The notes: generated by a model from the letters alone, not told the origin. A stretch of 64,000 nt of DNA from Saccharopolyspora hirsuta (GCF_008630535.1 NZ_VWPH01000009.1:306181-370180); one strand, 5' to 3'; positions 52,957 to 61,516 are shown, numbered from the stretch's first letter. Numbers and translations are program-made.

Positions 52957-55014
52957 GTGGCGCGGACGAGCAGTTCCGGGAGCGAGTACAAGACGATCCG
53001 GGCCCGCCTGACGCGCGTCGGCTTGGTGCCCAGCGTGATCCTGCTGGTCCTGTGGCTCGGCTTCTCGTCGTTGTCGATCTACGACGGGTACTACGCCACG
53101 CTGGTCGCCCAGGGGGTCCAGAACGCCTCGCTCTCGGCGGGGGACAGCCTGGTGGAGCTGCAGCAGGAGCGCCGCCTGGAGATGGAGCGGCTGAGCCGCC
53201 CGAACGCCGATTCGGTGGCCGTGGCCCTCCAGCGCGCCCGCACCGATCAGGCGCTCGCGCGGGCGCGGCCCAACTTCGACCAGCTGATCGTCGGCGCGCC
53301 GCAGGCGATCGCCGGTCAGGTCCGGACGCTGGACGCGCTGCTGTCCGAGCTGCCGGAGCGGCGGGCCGGGATGGACGCCGGTGCGGTCTCGCGGCAGGAG
53401 GCCTTCGACTTCTACAACCGGCTGCTGGCGGGCTGGGCCAACCTGTTCGACACCCAGGCGCGGATCGTCCCGGACCTGGCGGCCAGCCACGCCGGGTTGG
53501 CGGGCAGCGAGGTGGTCCGGGCCGCCGACGAGATGTCGCAGGCCGCGTCGCTGGGCAGCGCCGCGCTGGCCAGCGGCCAGTTCGGCGACATCGACCACGT
53601 GACCTTCGCGCACCGGGTCGGCTCCTACCACGCCAGGCTCGACACCAACCTGCCCGTCCTGGAACCGGAGGGCGCCTCCCTGCTGCGGAAGCTCATCGCG
53701 GGCGAGTCCTGGAAGCGGCTGACCGCCCTCGAGAACCAGCTGATCGAGCAGCCGCCGCAGCCGGGCGTCCCCGGCGTGGACCCGGACGAGTGGGAGGAGG
53801 TCACCGCGGAGGTGTCCGAGTCCCTGGTCGAGGTCGCCGTGCTCCAGGCCCGCGCGGGCGTCGAGCTCGGCCTGGACAACGGCGACCGGCGGCTGCTCGA
53901 GGTGCTGGCCGTCAGCGTCGGCGGGCTGCTGGCGGTGCTGCTCGGCATCGTGCTGGCCGCCCGCGCCGCCCGCAGCCTGGTGGACCGGACCCTGGTCTCC
54001 CGGCTGGCGAGCCTGCGCGACGACACGCTGCGACTGGCCCACGACCGGCTGCCGGAGATCATGTCCCGCCTGGAGCGCGGCGAGCAGGTCGACGTGGAGG
54101 CCGAGCTGGCGCCGCTGGAGTACGGCACCGACGAGATCGGCCAGGTCGCCGACGCGTTCAACACCGCGCACCACACGGCGGTGGCGGCCGCGGTGCAGGA
54201 GAACCACGCCAAGGCCGGGTTCAACAAGGTCTTCCTCGGCATCGCGCACCGCAACCAGGGCCTGGTGCACCGCCAGCTGAAGGTGCTCGACCGCATGGAG
54301 CGCAACGAGGAGCACCCGGAGCGGCTGGCGGGCCTGTTCGAGCTGGACCACCTGGCCACCCGCGCCCGCCGCAACGCCGAGAACCTGGTGGTCCTGGCCG
54401 GGGTGCAGGCGGGGCGGAAGTGGCGCAAACCGGTGCGGCTGGCCGACGTGGTGCGCGCGGCGGTGGCCGAGACCGAGCACTTCGACCGCATCCGGGTGCA
54501 CCGGGCCCCGGACCTGTCGGTGGTCGGCGCGGCGGTGGGCGACCTGATCCACCTGCTGGCCGAGCTGATGGACAACGCCACCTCGTTCTCCGCGCCGGAC
54601 TCGCAGGTCCAGGTCTACTGCGGGGACACCCCGCGCGGGGTGCTGCTGCGGATCGAGGACGAGGGCATGGGCATGCGCCCGGCCGAGCGCGACGAGGCCA
54701 ACGTGCTGCTGGCCAGCAAGCCGAAGTTCGAGGACATCACGCTGCGCGGGGACTCCCGCCTCGGCCTGTTCGTGGTGGCCGTGCTGGCGTCCCGCCGCGG
54801 CATCAAGGTGGAGCTGCGCGAGGCAGCCGGGGAGGGCACGGTGGCCCTCATCCGGCTGCCAGCGGACATCGTGGCGCACGACCGGCTGTTCGAGGACCGC
54901 TCCGAGGAGCCGGACCTGCTGCGCCTGCCGTCGGCGAACACCGCCGGATCGGACGGCGGCGCTCCGGTGCGGCCGAAGTGGAAGCGCCCGCCGAAGGACG
55001 AGCGCGACGACTGA
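52957..55014 (+). CDS. Sensor histidine kinase with NIT domain
   Basis: A 685-aa membrane kinase. TM1 is at about residues 21-42 and TM2 at 311-333, flanking an extracellular nitrate/nitrite-sensing (NIT) domain. A HAMP-like region follows, then HRNQGLVHRQLKVLDRMER (dimerisation helix) and an ATPase domain with ELMDNATSFSAPDSQVQ (N box), EDEGMGM and DSRLGLFVVAVL. It resembles CvnA-type kinases of Streptomyces conservons, but no roadblock, DUF742 or GTPase genes follow, and no response regulator is adjacent. Start is uncertain: GTG 52957 (GCGGAG upstream) or a frame up to 52804. Confidence 0.85.
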   Translation: MARTSSSGSEYKTIRARLTRVGLVPSVILLVLWLGFSSLSIYDGYYATLVAQGVQNASLSAGDSLVELQQERRLEMERLSRPNADSVAVALQRARTDQALARARPNFDQLIVGAPQAIAGQVRTLDALLSELPERRAGMDAGAVSRQEAFDFYNRLLAGWANLFDTQARIVPDLAASHAGLAGSEVVRAADEMSQAASLGSAALASGQFGDIDHVTFAHRVGSYHARLDTNLPVLEPEGASLLRKLIAGESWKRLTALENQLIEQPPQPGVPGVDPDEWEEVTAEVSESLVEVAVLQARAGVELGLDNGDRRLLEVLAVSVGGLLAVLLGIVLAARAARSLVDRTLVSRLASLRDDTLRLAHDRLPEIMSRLERGEQVDVEAELAPLEYGTDEIGQVADAFNTAHHTAVAAAVQENHAKAGFNKVFLGIAHRNQGLVHRQLKVLDRMERNEEHPERLAGLFELDHLATRARRNAENLVVLAGVQAGRKWRKPVRLADVVRAAVAETEHFDRIRVHRAPDLSVVGAAVGDLIHLLAELMDNATSFSAPDSQVQVYCGDTPRGVLLRIEDEGMGMRPAERDEANVLLASKPKFEDITLRGDSRLGLFVVAVLASRRGIKVELREAAGEGTVALIRLPADIVAHDRLFEDRSEEPDLLRLPSANTAGSDGGAPVRPKWKRPPKDERDD

Positions 55015-55031
55015 CCGTCCGCAGTGGACGG

Positions 55032-55667
55032 TCAGCTGCTGGCGAGCGCGCTGATCGCTCGGCCGAGGGCGTCCTGCTCGGGGGCGGGCAGCCAGCGGGC
55101 GGCGTGCAGCATGTGCAGGGCGGTGCGCAGCCGCGCGCGGTCGTCGTCGGTGCCGAGGTCGCCCAGCAGCGCGGGCAGGACCACGGCGAGCGCCTTCAGG
55201 TCGCGGCGGGCGCAGAACTGCGCGACCAGCTCGTCGATCAGGTCCGCGGCGGGGTTGGCCGGGCGCAGCCCTTCGGCGATGGCGAACCGCGTCCAGTCGG
55301 CGTACTGGCCGGGCGGGACGTCGCCGATGTGCTGCGCGGCCAGGGCGAAGTGCTCGCGGGCCCGGTCGGGCTGGTCCAGGTCCTGGTAGCACTTCGCCAG
55401 GTTCAGGTGCAGCGAGGGGAAGAAGCCGGTGACCCGCTCGTCGGCCGCCCGCTCCGCGCGGTCCAGGCTCTCCCGGTTCCAGCGCAGCGCCTCCGCCGGG
55501 GACGGCTGGTGCCGGGCGAGGTAGTGGGCGGCGATGCTCGCCTCGTAGTCGTCGGCGGCGCGGTCCCAGGCCTGCTGGAAGTGCTCGCGCGCGTCGTCGT
55601 CGCGGCCTTCGGCCTCGGCCTGCATGCCCTGCGAGCACAGGCGCACGACGGGGTTGTCGGGGTCCAC
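55032..55667 (-). CDS. TPR-like hypothetical protein
   Basis: A 211-aa, helix-rich protein with tetratricopeptide-style repeats (GRDDDAREHFQQAWDRAADD; LHLNLAKCYQDLDQPDRARE). No membrane segment. Start GTG 55667. It lies 22 bp downstream of the MerR-clamp gene's stop and may share its transcript. Confidence 0.75.
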   Translation of the reverse strand: MDPDNPVVRLCSQGMQAEAEGRDDDAREHFQQAWDRAADDYEASIAAHYLARHQPSPAEALRWNRESLDRAERAADERVTGFFPSLHLNLAKCYQDLDQPDRAREHFALAAQHIGDVPPGQYADWTRFAIAEGLRPANPAADLIDELVAQFCARRDLKALAVVLPALLGDLGTDDDRARLRTALHMLHAARWLPAPEQDALGRAISALASS

Positions 55668-55689
55668 GGTCGGATTCCTCTCTCCTGAG

Positions 55690-56736
55690 TCAACGGGTGC
55701 GCACCGGCATGACCAGCGTGGTGAAGCTGCCCTGGTCGGCGGAGCGGACCACGACGGGGCGATCCGGTGCCGAGACCTCCAGCAGCACGTCGGGCCCGAC
55801 CCCGGCCTCCAGCGCCGGGACGAGCACCGCCGGGTCGAAGGCGATGCGCAGCGGTGGCCCGGTGTGGACGGCGGGGTGCGAGACCGAGTTCCCGTCGCGG
55901 TCGGTGACCACCAGGCGCTGGTCCTCGGTGCGCAGCACGACCGGACCCGTGGCGTCCTGCAGCGCCGTGCGCAGGGTGCTGCGGTCGGTGATGAGCCGGA
56001 TCTGCGGGGTGGGCAGGCCGTCCAGGATCAGCCGGTAGTCGGGGAAGGTCCCGCCCGCGGTCGGCAAGGTCCGGGACCGGCCCTCGCCGTGCAGCCGCGC
56101 CCCGTGCTCGTCCACCTCGATGTCGACCTCGGCGAGCGGCAGCGCCCAGGACGCGATGCCGGTCAGCTCGGCGACGTCGACCACCAGCCGGGCCGCGGCG
56201 CCTTCGGTGAACGTCGGCCGCAGCGTCCGGACGGCCAAGCGGTAGCGGTCCGTGGCGACCAGCCGCACCTCCTGGTCGTCGAGCTCGACGAGGACGCACC
56301 TCAGCACCGGGAACTCCACCCCGGAGGCGACCGAGGGCGCGACCTGGCGCACGGCGCTGGACAGCTCCGCGCCACCCACGCGGGCCAGCGTCCGCCGCTC
56401 GCCGCCGGGCAGCGAGCGCAGGACCTCCCCGATCGCGGACTGCGCGGCGGCCGCCACGTCCTGCGCCCGTCGCGCGTGGGCCGTCAGCACGGCCCGGGCC
56501 TGCTCGGCGGTCCCGTCGAGCACCACGCCGACCTCGGGCAACGGCACCCCGGCCGCCCGCAACCGGCGCAGCAGCACGGCCCGCCGCTCCTGGTCGGGGG
56601 AGTAGTAGCGGTACCCGGTCACCGCGTCGACGTGCGCGGGCGGCAGCACGCCGCAGTCGTCGTAGAAGCGCAGCGCGCTCGGCGTCAGCCCGACCCGCCG
56701 CGCGAAGGAGCCGATGCTCAGGAGTTCGTCGTCCAC
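55690..56736 (-). CDS. MerR-type regulator fused to sliding-clamp-like domain
   Basis: A 348-aa fusion. Residues 5-75 are a MerR helix-turn-helix (SIGSFARRVGLTPSALRFYD, DAVTGYRYYSPDQ). Residues about 120-348 match domains 2 and 3 of the DNA polymerase III beta clamp (FPVLRCVLVELDDQEVRLVA, TDRYRLAVRTL, FPDYRLILDGLP). Two of the clamp's three domains are present. Such MerR-DnaN fusions occur in actinobacteria; a role is unknown, perhaps coupling transcription to replication or using the clamp fold as dimeriser. GTG 56736 has no ribosome site; a leaderless mRNA is possible. It is divergent from a GNAT gene. Confidence 0.85.
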   Translation of the reverse strand: MDDELLSIGSFARRVGLTPSALRFYDDCGVLPPAHVDAVTGYRYYSPDQERRAVLLRRLRAAGVPLPEVGVVLDGTAEQARAVLTAHARRAQDVAAAAQSAIGEVLRSLPGGERRTLARVGGAELSSAVRQVAPSVASGVEFPVLRCVLVELDDQEVRLVATDRYRLAVRTLRPTFTEGAAARLVVDVAELTGIASWALPLAEVDIEVDEHGARLHGEGRSRTLPTAGGTFPDYRLILDGLPTPQIRLITDRSTLRTALQDATGPVVLRTEDQRLVVTDRDGNSVSHPAVHTGPPLRIAFDPAVLVPALEAGVGPDVLLEVSAPDRPVVVRSADQGSFTTLVMPVRTR

Positions 56737-56836
56737 GAGGGCGATTCTGGGCCTTCGACCAGCTCGAAGGTCAAACCTGCGTTGCACCGGTGTGAACTGG
56801 TCGACGCTCTGCTCGACGCGTTCCGATACTGGCGGC

Positions 56837-57355
56837 ATGTGCACCGCCCCGCAGCTGTCCGCGGCCGACGACGTCACCGTCCGGGCCCTGTGCGAGGCGG
56901 ACTGGCCAGCGGTGCGCCACATCTACGGCGAGGGCATCGCCACCGGGAACGCCACCTTCGAGACCGAGGTCCCGCCCCGCGAGGTGCTGGCGGCCAAGTG
57001 GCTGCCGGACCAGCGGTGGGTGGCCGAGGTCGACGGCCAGGTCGCTGGCTGGGCCGCCCTCACGCCGGTCTCCGCGCGCGAGTGCTACGCGGGTGTCGCG
57101 GAAACCTCCGTCTACGTCGGCGCGGACTTCCGCGGCCGAGGGGTGGGGAGGGCGCTGCTGCACAAGCAGGTCACCGCGGCCGACGCCGGTGGTCTGTGGA
57201 CGCTGCAGACCTCGATCTTCCCGGAGAACGGGGCCAGCCTGGTCCTGCACCGCTCGGCCGGGTTCCGCACCGTGGGGATCCGCGAGCGCATCGCCCAGCA
57301 CCACGGCGTCTGGCGCGACACCGTCCTCCTGGAGCGTCGTAGAGGAGACGCCTGA
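56837..57355 (+). CDS. GNAT acetyltransferase, phosphinothricin/MnaT-like
   Basis: A 172-aa GNAT enzyme: TVRALCEADWPAVRHIYGEG and ATGNATFETEVPP at the N-terminus, and ETSVYVGADFRGRGVGRALL, the acetyl-CoA loop. It fits the Pat/Bar/MnaT group acetylating phosphinothricin, methionine sulfoximine or related amino acids. ATG 56837 is chosen at the homologous start. It is divergent from the MerR-clamp gene, a probable regulator. Confidence 0.85.
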   Translation: MCTAPQLSAADDVTVRALCEADWPAVRHIYGEGIATGNATFETEVPPREVLAAKWLPDQRWVAEVDGQVAGWAALTPVSARECYAGVAETSVYVGADFRGRGVGRALLHKQVTAADAGGLWTLQTSIFPENGASLVLHRSAGFRTVGIRERIAQHHGVWRDTVLLERRRGDA

Positions 57356-57502
57356 CCGGGCCTTGACCCGTTCGGGCAGCGCGACTTTCCGCCATTCGTC
57401 CTAAGTGGAGCCGAACGGGTGCTCGGCAGCGGCACCGGAGTGATCTGGGCGGTGGACGTCTTGACACCCGGCCCGCGCGCTGCGAACGTCGCGCAGTAGT
57501 TC

Positions 57503-57656
57503 ATGCGACGGTGCGCAGGAAGCCGGTGCGAATCCGGCACGGTCCCGCCACTGTGAACGGGGAGCTGTCGCCACCCGCGCCACTGCCGCTCGCGCGGCGG
57601 GAAGGCAGGCGAACAGCGTCGATCCGCGAGTCAGGAGACTGACGCCGTCGTGCCGA
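57503..57656 (+). promoter_or_regulatory. Cobalamin riboswitch
   Basis: Canonical adenosylcobalamin-type core. In order: GCAGGAAGCCGGTGCGAATC (57516 on), GGTCCCGCCACTGTGAAC, GGGGAGCT, an apical GC arm, GGCAGGCGAACAG, and the B12 box AGTCAGGAGACTGACGCC (57629-57646). A P1 closing helix GACGG/CCGTC brings the ends together. A hairpin GGGG/CCCC at 57664-57680 and GGAGGAGG (57680-57687) follow, suggesting control of ribosome access to the ORF at 57696. Cobalamin would turn the following operon off. Confidence 0.95.
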
Positions 57657-57695
57657 TTCGCACGGGGTCGAGGAGCCCCGGAGGAGGTCATCGAC

Positions 57696-57785
57696 GTGCC
57701 GCAGCGCGTATCACCGCTGCTCGGCACCGCCCCGGCGCGGTGCCGAGCCGAGCTCCACACCACGACGTCGGAAATGCAGGTCTGA
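57696..57785 (+). CDS. 29-aa peptide encoded just after the riboswitch
   Basis: A 30-codon frame, GTG to TGA, begins 8 bases after GGAGGAGG, the strongest ribosome site in this stretch. The product opens MPQRVSPLLGTAPARCR, has one Cys, and ends TTTSEMQV. The riboswitch expression platform would act directly on it. It could be a leader peptide coupling translation to the gene 62 bp downstream, a precursor or structural peptide of the pathway, or a fortuitous frame. No family is recognised. Confidence 0.5.
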   Translation: MPQRVSPLLGTAPARCRAELHTTTSEMQV

Positions 57786-57847
57786 GCCACCAGCCCACCG
57801 CCGGTGCGGCTCGCCGCGCCGATCGCTGACTCCCGTGGAGACATCCT

Positions 57848-58690
57848 GTGCTACCCGCTCAACTCTCCCCGGCCCGGACATCGCACTCGGCCCTGCGCGC
57901 AGCGGTCGAGCGGGTTCGCGCCGCCGACGACCGCCGCCTCCGGGAGGCCCGGGCCTCGGTCGTCTTCATGACCGTCCAAAGTGCACACCACAGCGGGCGG
58001 AGCTCCGGCTACACCAATTCGGTGCTCAGCGTGCGGATCGGTGGCGCGGTGGGCTCGTGCGCCGTGGAACCCGGCCAGCTCGACCCGGGGTCGGTGAGCG
58101 ACCTGGTCGGCCGGAGCGCCGCCGAACTGCTGGAGCACGAGGACCCGGCGGTCCGCCTCGCCGTGCTCGACGCCTACCTGGCCGACCTGCTCCCGCACGC
58201 CGAGCACCCGGGTGCCCGGCGGGTGCGCATCCCGGCCGGGACCTCGCTGGAGAAGTCGGTGGTCCGCGCCCGCGCCGTCGCCGAGCTCGTCCCGGTGCCG
58301 GAGGGCAGCGCCGTCGCGGTGATCGGCGTGGTGAACTCGCTGCTCGCCGCCCTGCGCGAGCGCGGCTTCCGCCCGATCCCGTGCGACCTGAAGGGCGGGC
58401 GCACCGAGTGGGGCGAACCGGTCCTCGTCGACCACCGGGAGGCGATCTCCGGCGCGCAGGCGGTCCTGGCGTCCGGGATGGTGCTCGGCAACGGCACGTT
58501 CGACGACATCGCCGGGCTCTGCCGCGACCGCGGCCTGCCGCTGGTGGTGTTCGCGCAGACCGGTGCTGCGGTGCTCCGCGAGATGGTCGGGGCCGAGGTG
58601 CACGCGCTGTCGGCGGAGCCCTACCCGTTCTTCTGGCTGACCGGGGACAGCACGGACATCCACCGCTATTCGGCAGGTGAGCTGCGGTGA
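57848..58690 (+). CDS. DUF364-like Rossmann protein
   Basis: A 280-aa protein. The C-terminal half is the DUF364 Rossmann-like domain, called a putative heavy-metal chelation domain: VAVIGVVNSLLAALRERGF, ISGAQAVLASGMVLGNGTFDD, LVVFAQTGAAVLREM. The N-terminal part (YTNSVLSVRIGGAVGSC) is the associated DUF4213-like region. GTG 57848 has GGAG 7 bases upstream. It is first in a riboswitch-controlled trio and overlaps the next gene by GTGA. Whether it binds metal or is an enzyme is unknown. Confidence 0.8.
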   Translation: MLPAQLSPARTSHSALRAAVERVRAADDRRLREARASVVFMTVQSAHHSGRSSGYTNSVLSVRIGGAVGSCAVEPGQLDPGSVSDLVGRSAAELLEHEDPAVRLAVLDAYLADLLPHAEHPGARRVRIPAGTSLEKSVVRARAVAELVPVPEGSAVAVIGVVNSLLAALRERGFRPIPCDLKGGRTEWGEPVLVDHREAISGAQAVLASGMVLGNGTFDDIAGLCRDRGLPLVVFAQTGAAVLREMVGAEVHALSAEPYPFFWLTGDSTDIHRYSAGELR

Positions 58691-59781
58691 CCGCCGTCGA
58701 CCTGAGCCGGACCGCGCCCAAGTGCCGGTCGGCCCTGGACCTCATCGGCAACACCCCGGTCCTGCGGATCGACACCCCGCTCCCCGGACCGCACCGCGGT
58801 TTCTGGGCCAAGCTCGAAGGATTCGCCCCCGGCGGCATGAAGGCGCGAGCCGCGCTGTCGCTCGTCCAGGGCGCCCGCAGCCGCGGCGAGCTGCGCCCCG
58901 GCGGCGCGATCGTCGAGTCCACCAGCGGCACCCTCGGGATCGGGCTGGTCTGCGTCGGCACGGCCCTCGGCCACCCGGTGGTGATCGTGGCTGACCGGGA
59001 GCTGGACGGGATGACGAGGGCGCTGCTGCGGGCGCACGGCGCGCGCCTCGAGATCGTGTCGGAACCCCACCCGGTGGGCGGCTGGCAGCGGGCCCGGCGC
59101 GAGCGGGTCGCCGAGCTGCTGGCGGAGCTGCCGGGCGCGTACTGGCCGAACCAGTACGGGAATCCGGACAACCCCGCCGGATACCTCGGCATGGGCCGCG
59201 AGCTCGTGAACCAGTTCGAGCACCTGGACGCGGTGGTGTGCAGCGTCGGCACCGGCGGCCACAGCGCCGGGATCGCCCCGGTCCTGCGCGAGCGGTGGCC
59301 GGGCATCAAGATCGTGGGCGTCGACTCGCCGGGATCGACGGTGTTCGGCCACCCCGCCGCGCACCGGCTGATGCGCGGGCTGGGCAGCAGCATCCACCCC
59401 CGCAACGTCGCCTACGACGTGTTCGACGAGGTGCACTGGATCGGCCCGGCGGAGGCGGCGGACGCCTGCCGACGGCTCGCCGCCGGAGCGTTCGTGACCG
59501 GCGGGTGGAGCACCGGCGCGGTCGCGCTGGTCGCCGCGTGGTGCGCCGAGGAACTGGGCTCGGACGAGGTGTGCGGGGTGTTCCCGGACGGGCCGCACCG
59601 CTACTGGCAGACCGTCTTCGACGACGACTACATCGCCGAGCACGGCCTGGTCCCCGAGGCGCGGAAACCGTCCGAAGTGGACTCCTCGGGCTGGACCAGG
59701 ACCCGAGCGGTCACCGACCCCTGCCCGTCGCGCGCCGGGGCCGGGGTGGACTGCGGGGTGTGCGGGGAGGACGACCGGTGA
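58687..59781 (+). CDS. PLP-dependent cysteine-synthase-like enzyme (Cds1-like)
   Basis: A 364-aa fold-type II PLP enzyme. It keeps LIGNTPVLRID, WAKLEGFAPGGMKARAAL with the PLP Lys, STSGTLGIGL and VCSVGTGGHSAGIAPVL. It is close to Mycobacterium Rv3684 (Cds1, a cysteine desulfhydrase): PHPVGGWQRARRERV and MRGLGSSIHPRNVAYDVFDE look alike. The usual Asp after the PLP Lys is Ala (KARA instead of KDR). A Cys-containing tail (DCGVCGEDD) could bind metal. It may make a diamino acid or sulfur product for the exporter downstream (inference). Confidence 0.88.
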   Translation: MTAVDLSRTAPKCRSALDLIGNTPVLRIDTPLPGPHRGFWAKLEGFAPGGMKARAALSLVQGARSRGELRPGGAIVESTSGTLGIGLVCVGTALGHPVVIVADRELDGMTRALLRAHGARLEIVSEPHPVGGWQRARRERVAELLAELPGAYWPNQYGNPDNPAGYLGMGRELVNQFEHLDAVVCSVGTGGHSAGIAPVLRERWPGIKIVGVDSPGSTVFGHPAAHRLMRGLGSSIHPRNVAYDVFDEVHWIGPAEAADACRRLAAGAFVTGGWSTGAVALVAAWCAEELGSDEVCGVFPDGPHRYWQTVFDDDYIAEHGLVPEARKPSEVDSSGWTRTRAVTDPCPSRAGAGVDCGVCGEDDR

Positions 59782-61040
59782 CCGGGTTCCGGCAGATGTC
59801 GCGCGCCGCGCAGCTGCTGATGATCAACCAGTTCGGCATCAACGTGGGCTTCTACATGCTGCTGCCGTTCCTGGCGACCTACATGAGCGAGGACCTGGGC
59901 TACGGCGCGGCGGTGATCGGCCTGCTGCTCGGCGTCCGGAACCTGAGCCAGCAGGGCATGTTCCTGGTCGGCGGGACCGCCGCGGACCGGCTCGGCTGCC
60001 GCCCGATGATCATCACCGGCTGCGCGCTGCGGGTGGTCTCCTTCGGGCTGTTCGGCGTGTTCACCTCGCTGCCCGGGCTGTTCGCCGCCGCGGTGCTCAC
60101 CGGCCTGGCGGGCGCGCTGTTCAACCCGGCGGTCCGCACGTACCTCATGCACGAGGCGGGGGAGAAGCGGGCCGAGGCGTTCGCGGTGTTCAACGTCTTC
60201 GCGCACGCGGGCACCCTCGTCGGACCGCTGCTGGGCGCCGCGCTGCTCGCCGTCGACTTCCGGCTGATCGCACTGGTGGCGTGCATCGCCTTCGCGGTGC
60301 TGACCGCCGCGCAGATCGTGGTGCTGCCCGAGCAGGCCCTCGAACCGCAGCGGGACAGCGTCCTGGGCAGCTGGCGCGAGGTGGTCACCAACGGGCGCTT
60401 CCTGATGTTCACGCTCGCGCTGTCGGCGTACTTCGGGCTCTACAACCAGCTCTACCTGATGCTGCCGCTGGAGGCGCAGCGGGTCTCCGGGCTGGCCGAG
60501 TCGGTGGCGGCGGTGTTCGTGGTGTCCACCGCGATCGGCATCGCCGGTCAGGTCCGGATCACGCGCTGGTGCCGCAACCGGTGGACGCCGGGACGGTCGG
60601 TGGCGCGCGGCCTGGTGTGCATGGGGATGTCCTTCGCCCCGGTGCTGGTGACCAGCCCGCTGCTGGAAGCACCGCCGCCGGGAGCGCCGGACTGGGCGCG
60701 AATCGCCCTGGTGTGCCTCCCTGTCCTGCTGACCACGGTCCTGTTCACGATCGGCATGGCGATCACCAACCCGTTCGCGATGGAACTGCTCCCGATCGTG
60801 GGCAGCGAACGCCTGGCGGGCACCTACTACGGCTTCTACTACCTGGTCTCCAGCCTGGTTGCGGCAGGGGTGAGCTGGCTGGTCGGAGCCCTCCTCGACC
60901 TCACGGCAACGTCCCCGCTGCGCTGGACCCCGTGGCTGGCCCTCCTCGCGGTGGGAGCCCTCGGCGGCCTCGGCGCAGCCCTCCTGGAACGCCGAGGCCT
61001 CCTGAGCCGAGAACCAGCCGAACCGGTGGAAGCCCGCTGA
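59778..61040 (+). CDS. MFS exporter
   Basis: A 420-aa MFS protein with about 12 membrane segments: LLMINQFGINVGFYMLLPFL in the first helix, GGTAADRLGCRPMIITG (loop 2-3 motif) and GLAGALFNPAVRTYLM. It fits the drug/metabolite efflux branch. GTG 59778 overlaps the enzyme gene's stop by GTGA. As last gene of the riboswitch operon it probably exports the small molecule made by its neighbours. Confidence 0.9.
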   Translation: MTGFRQMSRAAQLLMINQFGINVGFYMLLPFLATYMSEDLGYGAAVIGLLLGVRNLSQQGMFLVGGTAADRLGCRPMIITGCALRVVSFGLFGVFTSLPGLFAAAVLTGLAGALFNPAVRTYLMHEAGEKRAEAFAVFNVFAHAGTLVGPLLGAALLAVDFRLIALVACIAFAVLTAAQIVVLPEQALEPQRDSVLGSWREVVTNGRFLMFTLALSAYFGLYNQLYLMLPLEAQRVSGLAESVAAVFVVSTAIGIAGQVRITRWCRNRWTPGRSVARGLVCMGMSFAPVLVTSPLLEAPPPGAPDWARIALVCLPVLLTTVLFTIGMAITNPFAMELLPIVGSERLAGTYYGFYYLVSSLVAAGVSWLVGALLDLTATSPLRWTPWLALLAVGALGGLGAALLERRGLLSREPAEPVEAR

Positions 61041-61203
61041 CCGCCGTCACCGACGCGGTCGGTGGAGCAGCACTGGTTCCAGGTCGTCTCGGCGGCCGGG
61101 ACGTGCCGACGCCGACCATCGCGCCACTCGAAGGGAGCAATTCGCGCGCGGGCGATCAACGGGGTGCCGAACAAGGCGTGGACATTCGACTGGGGCAGCA
61201 GAA

Positions 61204-61235
61204 AACCCCTGCTGATGAAGTCATCGGCAGGGGTT
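61204..61235 (-). terminator. Terminator of the tRNA cluster
   Basis: AACCCCTGCTGATGA and TCATCGGCAGGGGTT form a 15-bp stem (one G-T pair); on the minus strand TTTTC follows. It lies 16 bp after tRNA-Val(GAC). Confidence 0.8.
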
Positions 61236-61251
61236 CGTGTTGTGCGATTGG

Positions 61252-61323
61252 TGCGCGATACTGGGATTGAACCAGTGACCTCTACCGTGTCAAGGTAGCG
61301 CTCTCCCACTGAGCTAATCGCGC
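61252..61323 (-). tRNA. tRNA-Val(GAC)
   Basis: 72 nt, acceptor GCGCGAT/ATCGCGC, D-arm TTAGCTCAGTGGGAGAGC, anticodon loop with GAC, T-arm GGTTCAATCC, discriminator A. CCA is not encoded. Confidence 0.95.
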
Positions 61324-61324
61324 G

Positions 61325-61396
61325 AGGCGGAGGCGGGAATCGAACCCGCGTACAGGGCTTTGCAGGCCCTTGCCTAAGCCACTCGGCCACTCCGCC
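61325..61396 (-). tRNA. tRNA-Cys(GCA)
   Basis: 72 nt, acceptor GGCGGAG/CTCCGCC, anticodon loop CCTGCAAAG with GCA, T-arm GGTTCGATTCC and U at the discriminator, as required for tRNA-Cys. One base separates it from tRNA-Val. Confidence 0.95.
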
Positions 61397-61443
61397 GGAC
61401 TCCGCATCCACACCTGAGTCGGCTGGAACGCCAGAGGATCCAG

Positions 61444-61516
61444 AGCGGATGACGGGACTCGAACCCGCGACCCTCACCTTGGCAAGGTGATGCGCTACCA
61501 GCTGCGCTACATCCGC
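61444..61516 (-). tRNA. tRNA-Gly(GCC)
   Basis: 73 nt, acceptor GCGGAT/ATCCGC, D-arm GTAGCGCAGCTGGTAGCGC, anticodon stem CACCTT-GCC-AAGGTG and T-arm GGGTTCGAGTCCC. First gene of the minus-strand Gly-Cys-Val cluster. Confidence 0.95.

Noticed and set aside
52807..55638. A 943-codon minus-strand frame opposite the sensor kinase
   Set aside because: Shadow; composition is Arg/Ala/His-rich and spans the end of another gene.
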